A DNA stretch of 64,000 bases from assembly GCF_003149455.1 (NCBI RefSeq), contig NZ_QFFK01000002.1, forward strand, positions 124,001 to 188,000. The letters are read 5' to 3'. Source of the stretch: Chitinophaga deserti (GTDB lineage: Bacteria > Bacteroidota > Bacteroidia > Chitinophagales > Chitinophagaceae). The translations under genes were made by a program, and so were the position numbers. The notes under the pieces were generated by a model. The model searched no databases. It saw only the letters and a list, made by a program, of their open reading frames with translations, and had not been told where the DNA came from. How positions within the stretch are numbered: position 1 is the first letter of the stretch; every line of letters begins with the position of its first letter. Below, piece by piece: positions 1-10,124 of this stretch.

Positions 1-236
1 ACACTGAAATGCTCTTTGGTAATAGGCATATCGTACATCAACGCGATGTTGAAACCACGGGATAACCCTTTCGTTTTCACGCTGTCCGGCGCGGAAGCCC
101 AACCATCATAAGAAATACCGATCACCAGAAAGTCCCGGCTCTGCTTAACCTTGTTCACAGGCAACCCGGCCATATTCTGCGCAAACAGCGTTGCGGAAGA
201 CGCGAGAAAACCCAGCGTAAAAAGTAATTTTTTCAT
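1..236 (-). CDS. Secreted protein, probably outer-membrane beta-barrel (partial)
   Basis: Only the first 78 codons are present; the gene runs off the left edge. The start ATG (234-236 on the minus strand) begins a clear signal peptide (MKKLLFTLGFLASSATLFA, cleaved near AQN). The mature part contains short alternating stretches (RDFLVIGISYDGW, GFNIALMYDMP) like the first strands of a small outer-membrane barrel. A Bacteroidota-type promoter lies 36 bases upstream. The family cannot be fixed from this fragment; signal peptide and export are seen, the barrel is inference. Confidence 0.7.
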   Translation of the reverse strand, partial: MKKLLFTLGFLASSATLFAQNMAGLPVNKVKQSRDFLVIGISYDGWASAPDSVKTKGLSRGFNIALMYDMPITKEHFS

Positions 237-271
237 AATATGTTTAAATGCTTGGCAAAAAGAATATCTAG

Positions 272-300
272 CAAATTTAATGGAATGCAAATAAATCAAA
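272..300 (-). promoter_or_regulatory. Bacteroidota-type promoter for the gene starting at 236
   Basis: On the minus strand there is a TTTG (297-300) and, 17 bases on, TAAATTTG (272-279), which fits the TTTG / TAnnTTTG consensus of the Bacteroidota primary sigma factor with slightly short spacing. The expected transcript would have a leader of about 30 bases. Confidence 0.5.
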
Positions 301-315
301 TGGTTAAAATATTGC
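301..315 (+). promoter_or_regulatory. Candidate sigma-54 promoter upstream of the hybrid kinase
   Basis: TGGTTAAAATATTGC has GG and GC exactly 10 bases apart and a canonical TTGC -12 block, but the -24 block is poor beyond TGG and the region is AT-rich, so chance is possible. The next gene starts at 487, giving a leader of about 160 bases. Confidence 0.25.
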
Positions 316-486
316 AAAAAAATACATGGTTCCCGGCTTGAATTCCGTAACGTTTATTTTCTGTAAATTGTAAAGATAGATGACCGTCAACCTAAAACAT
401 TAGATGTGTCGACCCCTTATACGCCCGATTTAACGCCCGTCTGATTGAAAATACCTTTCGCCAACGCGTAAGAAAAGAGCCAATTC

Positions 487-3450
487 ATGAAAAGAATCAG
501 TAGCCCCGTAATCATCGTATTTGTGGCCGCCATTGTGTCCGTAGCCTGGTTTACCTGGAGTGCATGGATGTCTGACACCGATTCCCGGCATACGAACGCC
601 AGTATAAGGCAAACATCGGAAAAGATCCGTCTGCTGGAGCAGATAGCTTTCCAGACACGCGCCCTCGAATCGGCCGTTCGCGGATATGTAATTACGGGAG
701 ACACCGGGTTTCTTGGCCGGGAAGATTTGTCTGAAGCCCGTATGCGTGCCCCTGTAGAGAGCCTGGCCATCCTCACGGCCGGCGATGCTGAAGCTACCGC
801 ACAAGTAGATTCATTACGTACCGCGGTTTACGAAAGGATGGTTTTCAGCCATTATATCGTACGTACCGCCCGCGAATCTTCCGTGATGGCCGGCGCCATG
901 ATTCAATCACGCGTGCCCGTTAAAGCCGATCCTCTCAGCCTGCTTACCAGCCGCATGCTTAATACCCAATATGAGCAACTGGAAGCACTTACCGGTCCCG
1001 GCTGGTACGACCGGCTGCCTTTCCTGCTTTCCATAGGCGGTGGCATCGTTATCGTATTAATTCTAACCGGAGGCCTTTTCGGTATCATGCGCAATGTCCG
1101 TAAAACCAGGGAGGCTGATGCCATCCTCCGTGCCAGTGAAGAAAAATACCGCCAGTTAATCGAAGATGCGGGGGTTACTTTATTCACCTCTAACCGTGGC
1201 GGGTATTTTACCTACGTAAACTCCAAAGCCCTTGACCTCACAGGCTATACGCCCAAGGAACTGGAAAACAAACATTTCACTCATCTCCTTGATTTTCCTG
1301 AACAGCAGGAACTGGGGGCATTTTATATGAACCAGGCTTTTGACGGAGACCGGGAAACCACAAAACGCTTTCCTATTCGCCGCAAAAACGGAGAAAAGAG
1401 ATGGGTGGAACAGCATGTGGTACTGCTCCGGAAAAACGGGATATTCAGTGGCTACCAGTGTATCGTGAAGGATATTACCTTCGAAAAGCAGAAAGAAGAC
1501 GAGCTGAAGAAAGCGCAGAAAGAAATGGAAACCCTCCATGAAAGGTTCGAATCAGTGCTTTCCAACACACCGGATATCATTTTCATCAAAGATACTGCCG
1601 GCCGTTATGTACTGGTCAACAAGCGCTTCCAGACCACTTTTGCCATCCTCCCGGAACAGATACTCGGCCGTACCGACCGCGACTTCCCGGATAAGCTGAG
1701 CGCAGAAACCAGTCAGGAAACGGACAGGAAGGTGCTGTTAAAAGAAGAAATGGTGGAAGTGGAAGACATGATCGTTATCAATGGAGAAAACCGCTACTTC
1801 CACATCGCTAAATTTCCCCTCCGCGATCCGAATGGGCGTGTTTACGGGCTTTGCGGGGTGGCTACCGATATTTCACAGCGCATCATCCGCGAACACGAAT
1901 TGATTGACGCACGCAGGAAAGCCGAAACCGCACACGGCAGAATGGAACATTTCATGGCCAACATGAGCCATGAGTTGCGCACACCACTCAATGGCATACT
2001 GGGCTTTACCAATCTGCTCAGCGAACAAAGCCTCATACCCGAGCAAAAGGAATACGTGAAGGATATTATGGACTCCGCACAAAACCTGCTTGTGCTGGTA
2101 AATTCCCTGCTCGATTTCTCCAGTATCCGCGCCGGGAAGCTGCACCTGGAGAAATCTACCTTCGACCCCACCGGGGTTATCCGGCAAACTGTAGATCAGT
2201 ATGGTATTCGGGCCAGCGAAAAAGGCCTGCGGCTGGAATGCGAAATGGAAGAGACCCTAAAGGTTCCTTTGCTGGGAGACCCTACGCGACTGCAGCAAAT
2301 CCTCCATCACCTGATCGATAATGCTATTAAGTTCACCGATCAGGGAGCCGTTAAACTGGCCGTAAAAACTGCAGGAACGCAAAATCAGAACGTTACCCTC
2401 CGCTTCTCCGTATCTGATACCGGCATTGGCATCCCCGAAAATATGAAAGACAAAGTAGGTCAGGTATTCACACAGCTCGATGAAGGCGACCTCCGTAAAT
2501 ACGGTGGCATCGGCCTGGGGCTTGCGCTCACCCGGGAACTTATTGCGCTTCATAATGGAACTATCGATGTGCTCGACAATCCCGGTGGTGGCACCCTTAT
2601 AGAGTTCTCCATTTCCTACCCGCTTGATGTGCCGGAAACCATCGCAGAAACGTTACCTCCGGTAACTGATGGACTGCTACTTCCACCACTCTCGGGTAAG
2701 CTTATTTTGCTGGCGGAAGATAATCTGCTGAATCAGAAACTAGCCCTCCGCACACTCAGCAGCGCCGGCGCTACAGCAGATCTGGCGGAAACAGGGGCCG
2801 AAGCAGTGGCCATGTACCGCCAAAAACCTTACGACTGCATCCTGATGGATATACAAATGCCTGTAATGGACGGGCTGGAAGCCACCCGCATCATTCGCGA
2901 AGCAGGTTCCCCCATTCCTATCATCGCGCTCACCGCCTGCGCATTAAAAGGCGACCGTGAGCGGTGCCTGCTGGCCGGCATGAACGATTACTTATCCAAG
3001 CCATTTATACCTAAAGATCTGTTCCAGCGTATTCTGGAAGTTATCGGAGAACGGTACACTGATGCAGCCCCCTTTATCAGCGAACCATGGGAAGAGCCTC
3101 TGCAGCCTTACCGGGTAGATCTCCGGTACCTGAAAAGCGTGGCAGAAAACGACCGTGAATATTTACTGGAAGTACTGCAGTCGTTCATTGACCGAACCGC
3201 AGGTATGCTGGATAACCTGCTTATGTCTGCCATTAGCGGGGAATGGGACGATGTCAGCCGCCACGCCAGCCTGCTGAGAAGCAGCCTTATGGTGGTACGC
3301 ATTCATCCGCTCAGCGATATCGTTCTTCAGATAGAACAGGATGCGCGCTCACGTTCGCAGCTGGACATGATACTGCCCAACATTCATTTAGCCATAAATC
3401 AATACAAGGAGGCCCAGGCAGTACTGGAAGATGAAATCAGGAAGCTTTAA
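487..3450 (+). CDS. Hybrid sensor histidine kinase (CHASE3-PAS-PAS-HisKA-HATPase-REC-HPt-like)
   Basis: A 987-residue membrane kinase. An N-terminal helix (about 7-27) and a second helix (about 180-201) enclose a CHASE3-like helical periplasmic sensor. Two PAS domains follow (about 215-335 and 350-470), then HisKA with phospho-acceptor His495 in SHELRTPLNG, a HATPase domain (DNAIKF, GIGIP, GGIGLGLAL) and a receiver with Asp788 in LMDIQMPVMDG. The C-terminus (about 860-987) looks like an HPt helical bundle, but where AHxLKG is expected it reads ASLLRS, so Ser928 replaces the histidine; His926 lies two residues earlier. The stop overlaps the end of the convergent kinase gene by 4 bases. Signal and target are unknown. 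Confidence 0.93.
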   Translation: MKRISSPVIIVFVAAIVSVAWFTWSAWMSDTDSRHTNASIRQTSEKIRLLEQIAFQTRALESAVRGYVITGDTGFLGREDLSEARMRAPVESLAILTAGDAEATAQVDSLRTAVYERMVFSHYIVRTARESSVMAGAMIQSRVPVKADPLSLLTSRMLNTQYEQLEALTGPGWYDRLPFLLSIGGGIVIVLILTGGLFGIMRNVRKTREADAILRASEEKYRQLIEDAGVTLFTSNRGGYFTYVNSKALDLTGYTPKELENKHFTHLLDFPEQQELGAFYMNQAFDGDRETTKRFPIRRKNGEKRWVEQHVVLLRKNGIFSGYQCIVKDITFEKQKEDELKKAQKEMETLHERFESVLSNTPDIIFIKDTAGRYVLVNKRFQTTFAILPEQILGRTDRDFPDKLSAETSQETDRKVLLKEEMVEVEDMIVINGENRYFHIAKFPLRDPNGRVYGLCGVATDISQRIIREHELIDARRKAETAHGRMEHFMANMSHELRTPLNGILGFTNLLSEQSLIPEQKEYVKDIMDSAQNLLVLVNSLLDFSSIRAGKLHLEKSTFDPTGVIRQTVDQYGIRASEKGLRLECEMEETLKVPLLGDPTRLQQILHHLIDNAIKFTDQGAVKLAVKTAGTQNQNVTLRFSVSDTGIGIPENMKDKVGQVFTQLDEGDLRKYGGIGLGLALTRELIALHNGTIDVLDNPGGGTLIEFSISYPLDVPETIAETLPPVTDGLLLPPLSGKLILLAEDNLLNQKLALRTLSSAGATADLAETGAEAVAMYRQKPYDCILMDIQMPVMDGLEATRIIREAGSPIPIIALTACALKGDRERCLLAGMNDYLSKPFIPKDLFQRILEVIGERYTDAAPFISEPWEEPLQPYRVDLRYLKSVAENDREYLLEVLQSFIDRTAGMLDNLLMSAISGEWDDVSRHASLLRSSLMVVRIHPLSDIVLQIEQDARSRSQLDMILPNIHLAINQYKEAQAVLEDEIRKL

Positions 3451-5138
3451 GCTTTGGGGAGGCTGAACCAGAAGTGGCTGCCGCGGCCGGGTTCACTTTC
3501 CACGCCTATACGGCCGTTCTGGGCTTCAATAAACTCACGGGCTATCGCCAGGCCCAGCCCTGTGCCTTTTTCGCCCTCAGCTTCCGGCACACGAAAGAAA
3601 CGTTCGAATATCTTTTCCCGGAAAGTAGCGTCTATTCCTTTACCATAATCGCGGACAGAGAAGCGCCAGGAATGCCCTTCGTCACTAACCGTCATATCCA
3701 CTTTACTTTTGGGCGGGGAATAGCGGATAGCGTTGGTAAGGAGGTTTACCAGGACCCAGGCGCTTTTTTCTGCATCCGCCAGCACGGGGGCAGCGTTCTC
3801 CGGTATTACCACATTTATTTCCACCTCTTTCCCCGAAGCCTGCCTGGATACTGTTTCCATGGCATAACGTAATATATCAGCAGGCGATACCGGCTGCACC
3901 TGCAGCGGAATATTGCCGCTTTCGGCACGGGAAAAATCGAGCAGTTCACTAACCATACGTATCATCCGGCGATTATCTTCCCGTATACCTTCCACCAGTT
4001 CCCGCTGTTCGGCAGAAAGGGGGCCGGTGCGGGCATCGTCCAGCAGCTTGAGGCTGAGATCCGTAGCGGCAAGCGGGGTTTTCAGTTCGTGGGAGATGGT
4101 AGCAATGAAATGTGTTTTGGCGAGATCCTGCTCTTTGAATGCGGTGATGTTCCGCAGTACGATAATGTGCCCTATGATTTCACTGTTGTAAACGATATCG
4201 GCAGATTCTCTGAGAAAGAAGTTTTCCTTGCCTTCCGAAACGATTTTAACGGGAGCAGGATTTTTGTCGTGGAGCAAATGGCGGAGCAGGTCATTATGAC
4301 GAGCCGCCTCATCTGCCGGTTTACCCACCAGCGAAGCTTCGGGGAGGCTCAGGAGCTGAAGGGCTTCCGCGTTAGCAAAGAGGATGATGTTTTTATTATC
4401 AAACCCGATGGTGGCATCTTTCAGGCTGCTGATCACCGCTTCGGCACGTTGCTTTTCGAATAAGATGCGGGCCAGATTGCTATGCTCATACTCGTTTAGC
4501 CGCCGCGCCATAATATTGAATGCTTCTGCCAATTCACCGAACTCATCTCCGGAGCGGAAGTGCAGCCTTTGCTCATACTTCCTGTCTGCTATCTGCCGGA
4601 TACCTTCCGTTAGTTCATGAATAGGGTTGGCAATATATCCCGGGAAATTATACACGAAAACGATGCCCAGTAAAAAACAGAGCCCGCTGATGATGGCGAT
4701 GTACATTAATGCCTTATCTGCCGCTTTACGGGTTTTGTCCTGTTTGGACACGATGGCTTTCATGTTTACATCCATAATACCGGCAAGGCTTTCGCGCATG
4801 GCTGGCAGCTGTGCCGTATCTCCATTCCGGAAAGCATTGAACTGGCTGCGCAGGCTTTGGGTATAAATGGCTTCCCCCGGCTCAGTCACATTCTTCTCCT
4901 GATTTACCAGGGCGGATTCGAAGTTTCGCCGCACAGAATCGCCCTGCTGCCAGTGTTCCGCGGCGCGCAACATAATGCCTGCATATTCCACAGACTCGTA
5001 GTTATCTTCCAGAATGGCGGCGGCAGCGCGGTTTACTTTGTTCAGGTAATAATATCCCAGCACACCTACCAGGAGGAGCATGGCGAAGAGGAATAGCACC
5101 CCGGCCGCGATTTTCGTTTTTAGCCTAAGCCTTGTCAT
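3447..5138 (-). CDS. HAMP-PAS sensor histidine kinase, kinase half of the split KdpD system
   Basis: 563 residues. Two transmembrane helices (about 11-32 and 144-163) flank a four-helix-type periplasmic sensor. HAMP (about 164-215), PAS (about 225-330), HisKA with His350 in ISHELKTPLAA, and HATPase motifs (NLLTNAIRYSPP, DYGKGI, GTGLGLAI) follow. Its start overlaps the stop of the KdpD sensor gene by 4 bases (ATGA), so the two are translationally coupled. In Proteobacteria KdpD is one protein of about 890 residues; here the cytoplasmic sensor half and the kinase half are separate, and this half has a HAMP/PAS layout rather than the four-helix KdpD membrane block. The likely phosphorylation partner is the NtrC-type regulator at 12525-13862 (inference). 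Confidence 0.9.
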   Translation of the reverse strand: MTRLRLKTKIAAGVLFLFAMLLLVGVLGYYYLNKVNRAAAAILEDNYESVEYAGIMLRAAEHWQQGDSVRRNFESALVNQEKNVTEPGEAIYTQSLRSQFNAFRNGDTAQLPAMRESLAGIMDVNMKAIVSKQDKTRKAADKALMYIAIISGLCFLLGIVFVYNFPGYIANPIHELTEGIRQIADRKYEQRLHFRSGDEFGELAEAFNIMARRLNEYEHSNLARILFEKQRAEAVISSLKDATIGFDNKNIILFANAEALQLLSLPEASLVGKPADEAARHNDLLRHLLHDKNPAPVKIVSEGKENFFLRESADIVYNSEIIGHIIVLRNITAFKEQDLAKTHFIATISHELKTPLAATDLSLKLLDDARTGPLSAEQRELVEGIREDNRRMIRMVSELLDFSRAESGNIPLQVQPVSPADILRYAMETVSRQASGKEVEINVVIPENAAPVLADAEKSAWVLVNLLTNAIRYSPPKSKVDMTVSDEGHSWRFSVRDYGKGIDATFREKIFERFFRVPEAEGEKGTGLGLAIAREFIEAQNGRIGVESEPGRGSHFWFSLPKA

Positions 5139-6238
5139 GACAAAATCACCAGGTCTGTTTCGTGAGCGGATAAAGTTTTCAACAACTGGTTAAAGATATT
5201 GGTTCTCAGTAAGATCCCGAAAAGTGAAATATGGGGTTTGCCGATACAAACGGTCGTAATGTCTTTTTCCTTCGCAATATCCATAATAGCTTCTGCCACA
5301 TTGGAATGTTGCACCTGTATTACTTCGGCCCCCAGTTCCGTGGCCAGCTTAAGGTTGTTGATAAGATGCCGCTGCACGGCCAGATTAATACGGCCGGTAC
5401 TTTCCTTAGGGGTTTGAACGTACAGTACATACCAATCGCCATGGTAATATGCGGCAAGGCGGGCCGTTTTGCGGATCACTTTCTTCGCCACTTCTTCGTT
5501 AGAGGAAATACAGGCCAAAAAGCGCTCATGCCGCATCTGCCGGTTGCGCGGCACTTCAGTCACTACCTTCCTTTCTACCTGGGAAGCCACCTCCTTCAGG
5601 GCCAGCTCCCGGAGCTGCAGGATCTTTTCGGACTGAAAGAAGTTAGTCAGGGCCGTTTCTACTTTCCCTTTATCGTATATCTTCCCTTCTTTCAGGCGCG
5701 TGATAAGCTCATCGGCCGTAAGGTCTATATTCACTACTTCGTCAGCAATCTGGAGCATACTGTCGGGAACACGCTCATGTACATCCACCCCGGTAATTAC
5801 TTTCACCTGGGAGTTGATGCTTTCCATATGCTGTATGTTGACGGCGGAAATGACATTGATCCCGGCCTGGAGCAACTCCAGCACATCCTGCCAGCGCTTT
5901 TCATTACGTGACCCGGCTATGTTGGAATGGGCAAGCTCATCCACCACTACCCATTCAGGCGAAAGGAGAAGGATGGCGTTGAGGTCCATTTCATCCAGCA
6001 GCTTTCCTTTGTAAAAGGTTTGCCGCCGCGGAATGATGGGTAATCCGGCTACAAGGGCTTCAGTTTCCTTCCTGCCATGCGTTTCAATATACCCGATCTG
6101 GATATTAACGCCATTGCGCAGCATGGCATGCGCCTCCTGCAGCATGCGGTACGACTTCCCCACACCGGCACTCATACCGATGTATATCTTGAATTTACCC
6201 CTTCCCGGATGCCCGGGATGCTGGATTTGTCGTGCCAT
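5135..6238 (-). CDS. kdpD: KdpD sensor half (KdpD N-terminal domain + universal stress domain)
   Basis: 367 residues corresponding only to the cytoplasmic N-terminal part of KdpD. Residues 1-210 are the KdpD domain with the Walker-A motif GMSAGVGKS (21-29), VVDELAHSN (Walker B) and the NIQHMES block. Residues about 240-365 are a universal-stress-protein fold, which binds nucleotides in KdpD proteins. There is no membrane segment and no kinase domain; these come from the next gene, overlapped by 4 bases. It is the eighth gene of the kdp operon. Known role: sensing potassium limitation for expression of the high-affinity K+ pump. Confidence 0.93.
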   Translation of the reverse strand: MARQIQHPGHPGRGKFKIYIGMSAGVGKSYRMLQEAHAMLRNGVNIQIGYIETHGRKETEALVAGLPIIPRRQTFYKGKLLDEMDLNAILLLSPEWVVVDELAHSNIAGSRNEKRWQDVLELLQAGINVISAVNIQHMESINSQVKVITGVDVHERVPDSMLQIADEVVNIDLTADELITRLKEGKIYDKGKVETALTNFFQSEKILQLRELALKEVASQVERKVVTEVPRNRQMRHERFLACISSNEEVAKKVIRKTARLAAYYHGDWYVLYVQTPKESTGRINLAVQRHLINNLKLATELGAEVIQVQHSNVAEAIMDIAKEKDITTVCIGKPHISLFGILLRTNIFNQLLKTLSAHETDLVILS

Positions 6239-6280
6239 GATAGAAAAGTGCGGAACCTCTGAGGGCTCCGCCTTGAATTT

Positions 6281-7357
6281 TTAAAATGAAAGCGCCAGCG
6301 ATGTGGCGATGGAAAAGTTTTCTTTCCGGGCGGTTTCGCCTTTGGTAAATATCTCGTCTTTGCTATTGTACATTTTGCCTTCCAGCCTGAACATGACCTG
6401 GCTTACGGGAGATATATCAAGGTTCAGTGAGTAACCGCTGGTACGGAAGCCGTTTGGTGTACCGGTGGAAACGATCACGCCATCAGCATCATTGTAATAT
6501 TCGTAACGGCCGGCCATCGCGATCTTATCAGTGAAGGCGTACCGGGCGATGAGGATAGGTGCATACCATGCATTCATACCATCCTGCCCTTTTACTTTCT
6601 TTTCCGCACCGATATCGAACCCGGCAATAAGGCTGAATTTACTTGTGATGCCGAACGTACCGTAAAGGTCGCTGAAATAACGCATCTGGCGAACGGAATC
6701 GGGCTTATCGTTACCGCCGAATGTGCTCCAGTTGAGGGTTACCTTACTATTTGGTTTGAAGGTAACCTGCGTTCCGAAGGCAGGCGTCTGGTTACCATCC
6801 GGGCGTTTGATGCGCTGCCAGCCATTGAGGTACATGGCTGCAAACGACCATTTATCATTTGGCGCCCAGCTGATTTTAGCACCGGCTTCGTAGTAAGGCG
6901 AGTTTTCTGCCATAAGGCTGCGGGTAAGGGTATAGCAGTCTTTCCCGATTGCACTTTCAAAACCAATATGAGAAGGCATGATACCGGCATCTACCCAGAG
7001 GTTCTTCCCGATACGAACACCTACATTGGCTTCGTATACATAGCGCAGCAATTCCTGCTCGGAAGCCAGGTTATACTGAGCATAGGTACCTGCCATGAGT
7101 CCAACGTTTCCCCGCACGCGGTCGGTCGAATAATTGACTTTCAACAGCGCCAGGTTCAGGTTCAGTTCATTGTGGCGGTTGTGGCTGTACAGGAACCCGG
7201 GGCGCTGGTGGCCTTCAGGCTGATTGAAATCGTACGCATAATAGGCTTCGGCATAGCCGGAAAATGTGAGCTTCGGCTGCTCTTTGGCAGGCGCCTCCTG
7301 TGCGGAAGCCTGCATGCAGGCCATGGCGGCTACTGCAAAAAGGGAGATTCTTTTCAT
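6281..7357 (-). CDS. Outer-membrane porin encoded inside the kdp operon
   Basis: 358 residues from the ATG at 7357, where a good signal peptide begins (MKRISLFAVAAMACMQASA, then QE). The open frame extends upstream, but those residues do not look like a protein start. The mature protein is rich in alternating strands and ends in a C-terminal aromatic residue (SIATSLALSF), typical of barrels; blocks such as FSGYAEAYYAYDF and WVDAGIMPSHIGFESA match Bacteroidota outer-membrane beta-barrel porins. It sits between kdpC and kdpD, on the same strand. I infer that it lets K+ cross the outer membrane when Kdp is induced. Substrate specificity cannot be read from sequence. Confidence 0.85.
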   Translation of the reverse strand: MKRISLFAVAAMACMQASAQEAPAKEQPKLTFSGYAEAYYAYDFNQPEGHQRPGFLYSHNRHNELNLNLALLKVNYSTDRVRGNVGLMAGTYAQYNLASEQELLRYVYEANVGVRIGKNLWVDAGIMPSHIGFESAIGKDCYTLTRSLMAENSPYYEAGAKISWAPNDKWSFAAMYLNGWQRIKRPDGNQTPAFGTQVTFKPNSKVTLNWSTFGGNDKPDSVRQMRYFSDLYGTFGITSKFSLIAGFDIGAEKKVKGQDGMNAWYAPILIARYAFTDKIAMAGRYEYYNDADGVIVSTGTPNGFRTSGYSLNLDISPVSQVMFRLEGKMYNSKDEIFTKGETARKENFSIATSLALSF

Positions 7358-7478
7358 GAGATTATTGTCGGAAAAATTTGTACTTGAAAGTCCTGTTCCG
7401 GGTGCGCCTACCGGCGTTGATGCACCGGCACGGCGCGAAAATGGAACAGTAAGGGTTTCCACAGGCATAGGTTGAGGG

Positions 7479-8042
7479 CTATTTTATTTCGTCCAAAGCT
7501 AAATTTAATTTCAACACGTTTACAGTAGCCGGTCCAAACATTCCTGCAAGTGGAGCCTTCGTTTGTTCGTTTACGAGATCACGCAGTTTTTGTTCAGGGA
7601 TGTTGCGCAGCTTTGCGATACGGGGTACCTGAATGAGTGCCCCTTCGGGAGAAAGGTGCGGATCGAGGCCGCTCCCGGAAGCGGTTACCAGCTCCGCCGG
7701 AATATCGGACCGCTTTACGCCGGGGTTATGTACAAGAAAGGTATCGATCCTGTCTTTCACCACCTGCAGGTAATCAGGGTTGGATGGCCCCTTGTTAGAC
7801 CCTCCTGAGCCTGCGGAATTATATCCCACCGCGCTGGGCCGGGACTGGAAATAGTTATCACCCGTAAACTGCTGTCCTACATTGGCGTAGCCCACTACAA
7901 GACCATTCTTCTCAATGGTTACACCGTCTCCCTTACCAGGCGCCATTTTCGCGATGCCCGCGATCATCAGGGGGTATATGCCGGCAGTGAGCAGTACCAG
8001 TACGAGGGTCAGTTTCAATGCCGGGAAAAAATATCGTTTCAT
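7479..8042 (-). CDS. kdpC: Potassium-transporting ATPase subunit C
   Basis: 187 residues, the usual length. One N-terminal transmembrane helix (about 8-30) is followed by the typical KdpC blocks VGQQFTGDNYFQSRPSA, NPDYLQ and SGSGLDPHLSPEGA, and a C-terminal region with PLAGMFGPATVNVLKLNLAL. KdpC stabilises the KdpFABC complex in the inner membrane and supports ATP binding by KdpB. It starts 12 bases after kdpB. Confidence 0.97.
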   Translation of the reverse strand: MKRYFFPALKLTLVLVLLTAGIYPLMIAGIAKMAPGKGDGVTIEKNGLVVGYANVGQQFTGDNYFQSRPSAVGYNSAGSGGSNKGPSNPDYLQVVKDRIDTFLVHNPGVKRSDIPAELVTASGSGLDPHLSPEGALIQVPRIAKLRNIPEQKLRDLVNEQTKAPLAGMFGPATVNVLKLNLALDEIK

Positions 8043-8054
8043 GTTCTGTTCAGT

Positions 8055-10115
8055 TTAAAAGAATAATGCAACTACCATATCTATCAGCTTGATGCCAATG
8101 AAAGGCACCACCACACCGCCAAGTCCATAGATCACCAGATTCCTGCGCAGCAATGCGCTGGCTCCTATAGGCTTGTATGCCACCCCGCGCAATGCCAGCG
8201 GTATCAGGAGGGGGATGATGATGGCATTGAAGATCACCGCACTGAGGATGGCCGTTTCCGGGCTGTGGAGGTTCATGATATTGATGCCCTGTAACGCCGG
8301 TACCGACAGGATGAAAAGCGCCGGAACGATCGCGAAATACTTGGCCACATCGTTAGCGATGGAAAAAGTGGTAAGTGTACCGCGCGTCATGAGCAACTGC
8401 TTCCCGATCTCCACGATCTCAATGAGCTTGGTAGGGTCGTTGTCGAGGTCCACCATGTTACCCGCTTCCTTCGCGGCCTGTGTGCCGCTGTTCATGGCCA
8501 CGCCTACATCGGCCTGCGCAAGAGCCGGGGCATCATTCGTACCGTCGCCCATCATGGCCACCAGCCTGCCTGACTGTTGCTCTTTGCGGATGTAGGCCAT
8601 TTTGTCTTCTGGCTTCGCTTCCGCTATAAAGTCATCCACACCGGCTTTATCCGCGATGAATTTGGCCGTTAGGGGGTTATCGCCCGTTACCATCACCGTT
8701 TTAACGCCCATTCTGCGGAGCCTTTCAAAGCGTTCGCTGATACCGGGCTTGATGATATCCTGCAGTTCAATAACACCTGTTACTTTATCGTTGACAGACA
8801 CTACCAGTGGTGTACCCCCGTTCCCGGAGATCTTCTTCACCATCTCCGCCGTATCTGCCGGGAAATCGTTCCCGGCTTTGGCGCTCAGGTTGCGGATGGC
8901 ATCAAAGGCTCCTTTGCGGATGCGGGTACCGTTGCTCATATTGATGCCGCTGCTGCGGGTCTCTGCCGTGAAAGGCACCAGCTGCGCACCGTTCAGGCTC
9001 AGGCTAGAGGATACTTCCCTGCCGGCCAGCTCCACGATGGATTTACCTTCAGGCGTTTCATCGGCCAGTGAACCCAATACGCTGTAACGGATGAACTCTG
9101 CCGTATCGTAACCATTAGTGGGGTAGAAGTTGGTAGCCTTTCGGTTACCGATGGTGATGGTTCCGGTTTTATCCAGTAGCAGCACATCCACGTCTCCTGC
9201 AGTTTCTACTGCCTTACCGGATTTGGTGATCACGTTGGCACGAAGGGCACGGTCCATCCCCGCGATACCGATGGCAGACAGTAGTCCGCCGATGGTAGTG
9301 GGGATCAGGCAAACAAACAGGGAGATGAAGGCCGCGATGGTGATGGGCGTTTGTGCAAAGTCTGCGAAGGGTTTCAGCGTCACACATACGATGATGAATA
9401 CGAGGGTGAAGCTGGCCAGCAGGATGGTGAGCGCTATTTCGTTGGGCGTTTTTTGCCGCGAGGCGCCTTCTACCAGTGCAATCATTTTATCGAGGAAGGA
9501 TTCTCCCGCGCCGGCGCTTACCCGCACCACAATACGGTCGCTCAGTACTTTGGTACCCCCTACCACGGAGCTTTTATCGCCGCCGGCCTCCCGGATAACG
9601 GGGGCACTTTCTCCGGTGATGGCAGACTCATCGATGCTCGCCAAACCCTTCACAATCTCTCCATCGGCAGGGATCACATCGCCGGGTTCGCAAACGAACA
9701 GGTCGCCTTTATGGAGTTGGGAGCTGGGTACTACTTTTATTTCATCTGTGAAGATTTCGCCAACTGCCAGCACCTTCTTAGCCGGGGTATCTTCCCTTGT
9801 TTTGCGAAGGCTCTCGGCCTGTGCTTTACCACGTGCCTCGGCAATGGCTTCGGCGAAGTTGCCAAAGAGAACGGTGAGCAGTAATACGATAAACACCGTG
9901 AGGTTGTATCCAAACGAGCCTTGAGAGGCATCGTTACTGAAGGCGGTGTAAAGAGTTACGATCAGCATCACCAGCGTACCCAGCTCCACCGTAAACATAA
10001 CGGGGTTGCGGATCAGGAGGCGAGGGTTCAGTTTCACGAAGGATTGCGAGAGGGCTACCTTCACCAGATCGGCCGGAAACAGTTTATTATCTTTTGTTTT
10101 CATTTTCTTAAGCAT
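8055..10115 (-). CDS. kdpB: Potassium-transporting P-type ATPase subunit B
   Basis: 686 residues. P-type ATPase with the phosphorylated Asp315 in DKTGTIT, the TGES dephosphorylation loop (167-170), GDNPLTA and the hinge [20 protein letters not shown]. Membrane helices sit at about 40-85 and 225-270 and in the C-terminal third. It hydrolyses ATP to drive K+ through KdpA. An alternative ATG lies four codons downstream (MKTKDN); either gives a complete protein. The start lies 9 bases after the kdpA stop. Confidence 0.98.
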   Translation of the reverse strand: MLKKMKTKDNKLFPADLVKVALSQSFVKLNPRLLIRNPVMFTVELGTLVMLIVTLYTAFSNDASQGSFGYNLTVFIVLLLTVLFGNFAEAIAEARGKAQAESLRKTREDTPAKKVLAVGEIFTDEIKVVPSSQLHKGDLFVCEPGDVIPADGEIVKGLASIDESAITGESAPVIREAGGDKSSVVGGTKVLSDRIVVRVSAGAGESFLDKMIALVEGASRQKTPNEIALTILLASFTLVFIIVCVTLKPFADFAQTPITIAAFISLFVCLIPTTIGGLLSAIGIAGMDRALRANVITKSGKAVETAGDVDVLLLDKTGTITIGNRKATNFYPTNGYDTAEFIRYSVLGSLADETPEGKSIVELAGREVSSSLSLNGAQLVPFTAETRSSGINMSNGTRIRKGAFDAIRNLSAKAGNDFPADTAEMVKKISGNGGTPLVVSVNDKVTGVIELQDIIKPGISERFERLRRMGVKTVMVTGDNPLTAKFIADKAGVDDFIAEAKPEDKMAYIRKEQQSGRLVAMMGDGTNDAPALAQADVGVAMNSGTQAAKEAGNMVDLDNDPTKLIEIVEIGKQLLMTRGTLTTFSIANDVAKYFAIVPALFILSVPALQGINIMNLHSPETAILSAVIFNAIIIPLLIPLALRGVAYKPIGASALLRRNLVIYGLGGVVVPFIGIKLIDMVVALFF

Positions 10116-10124
10116 TTGCTTTCG

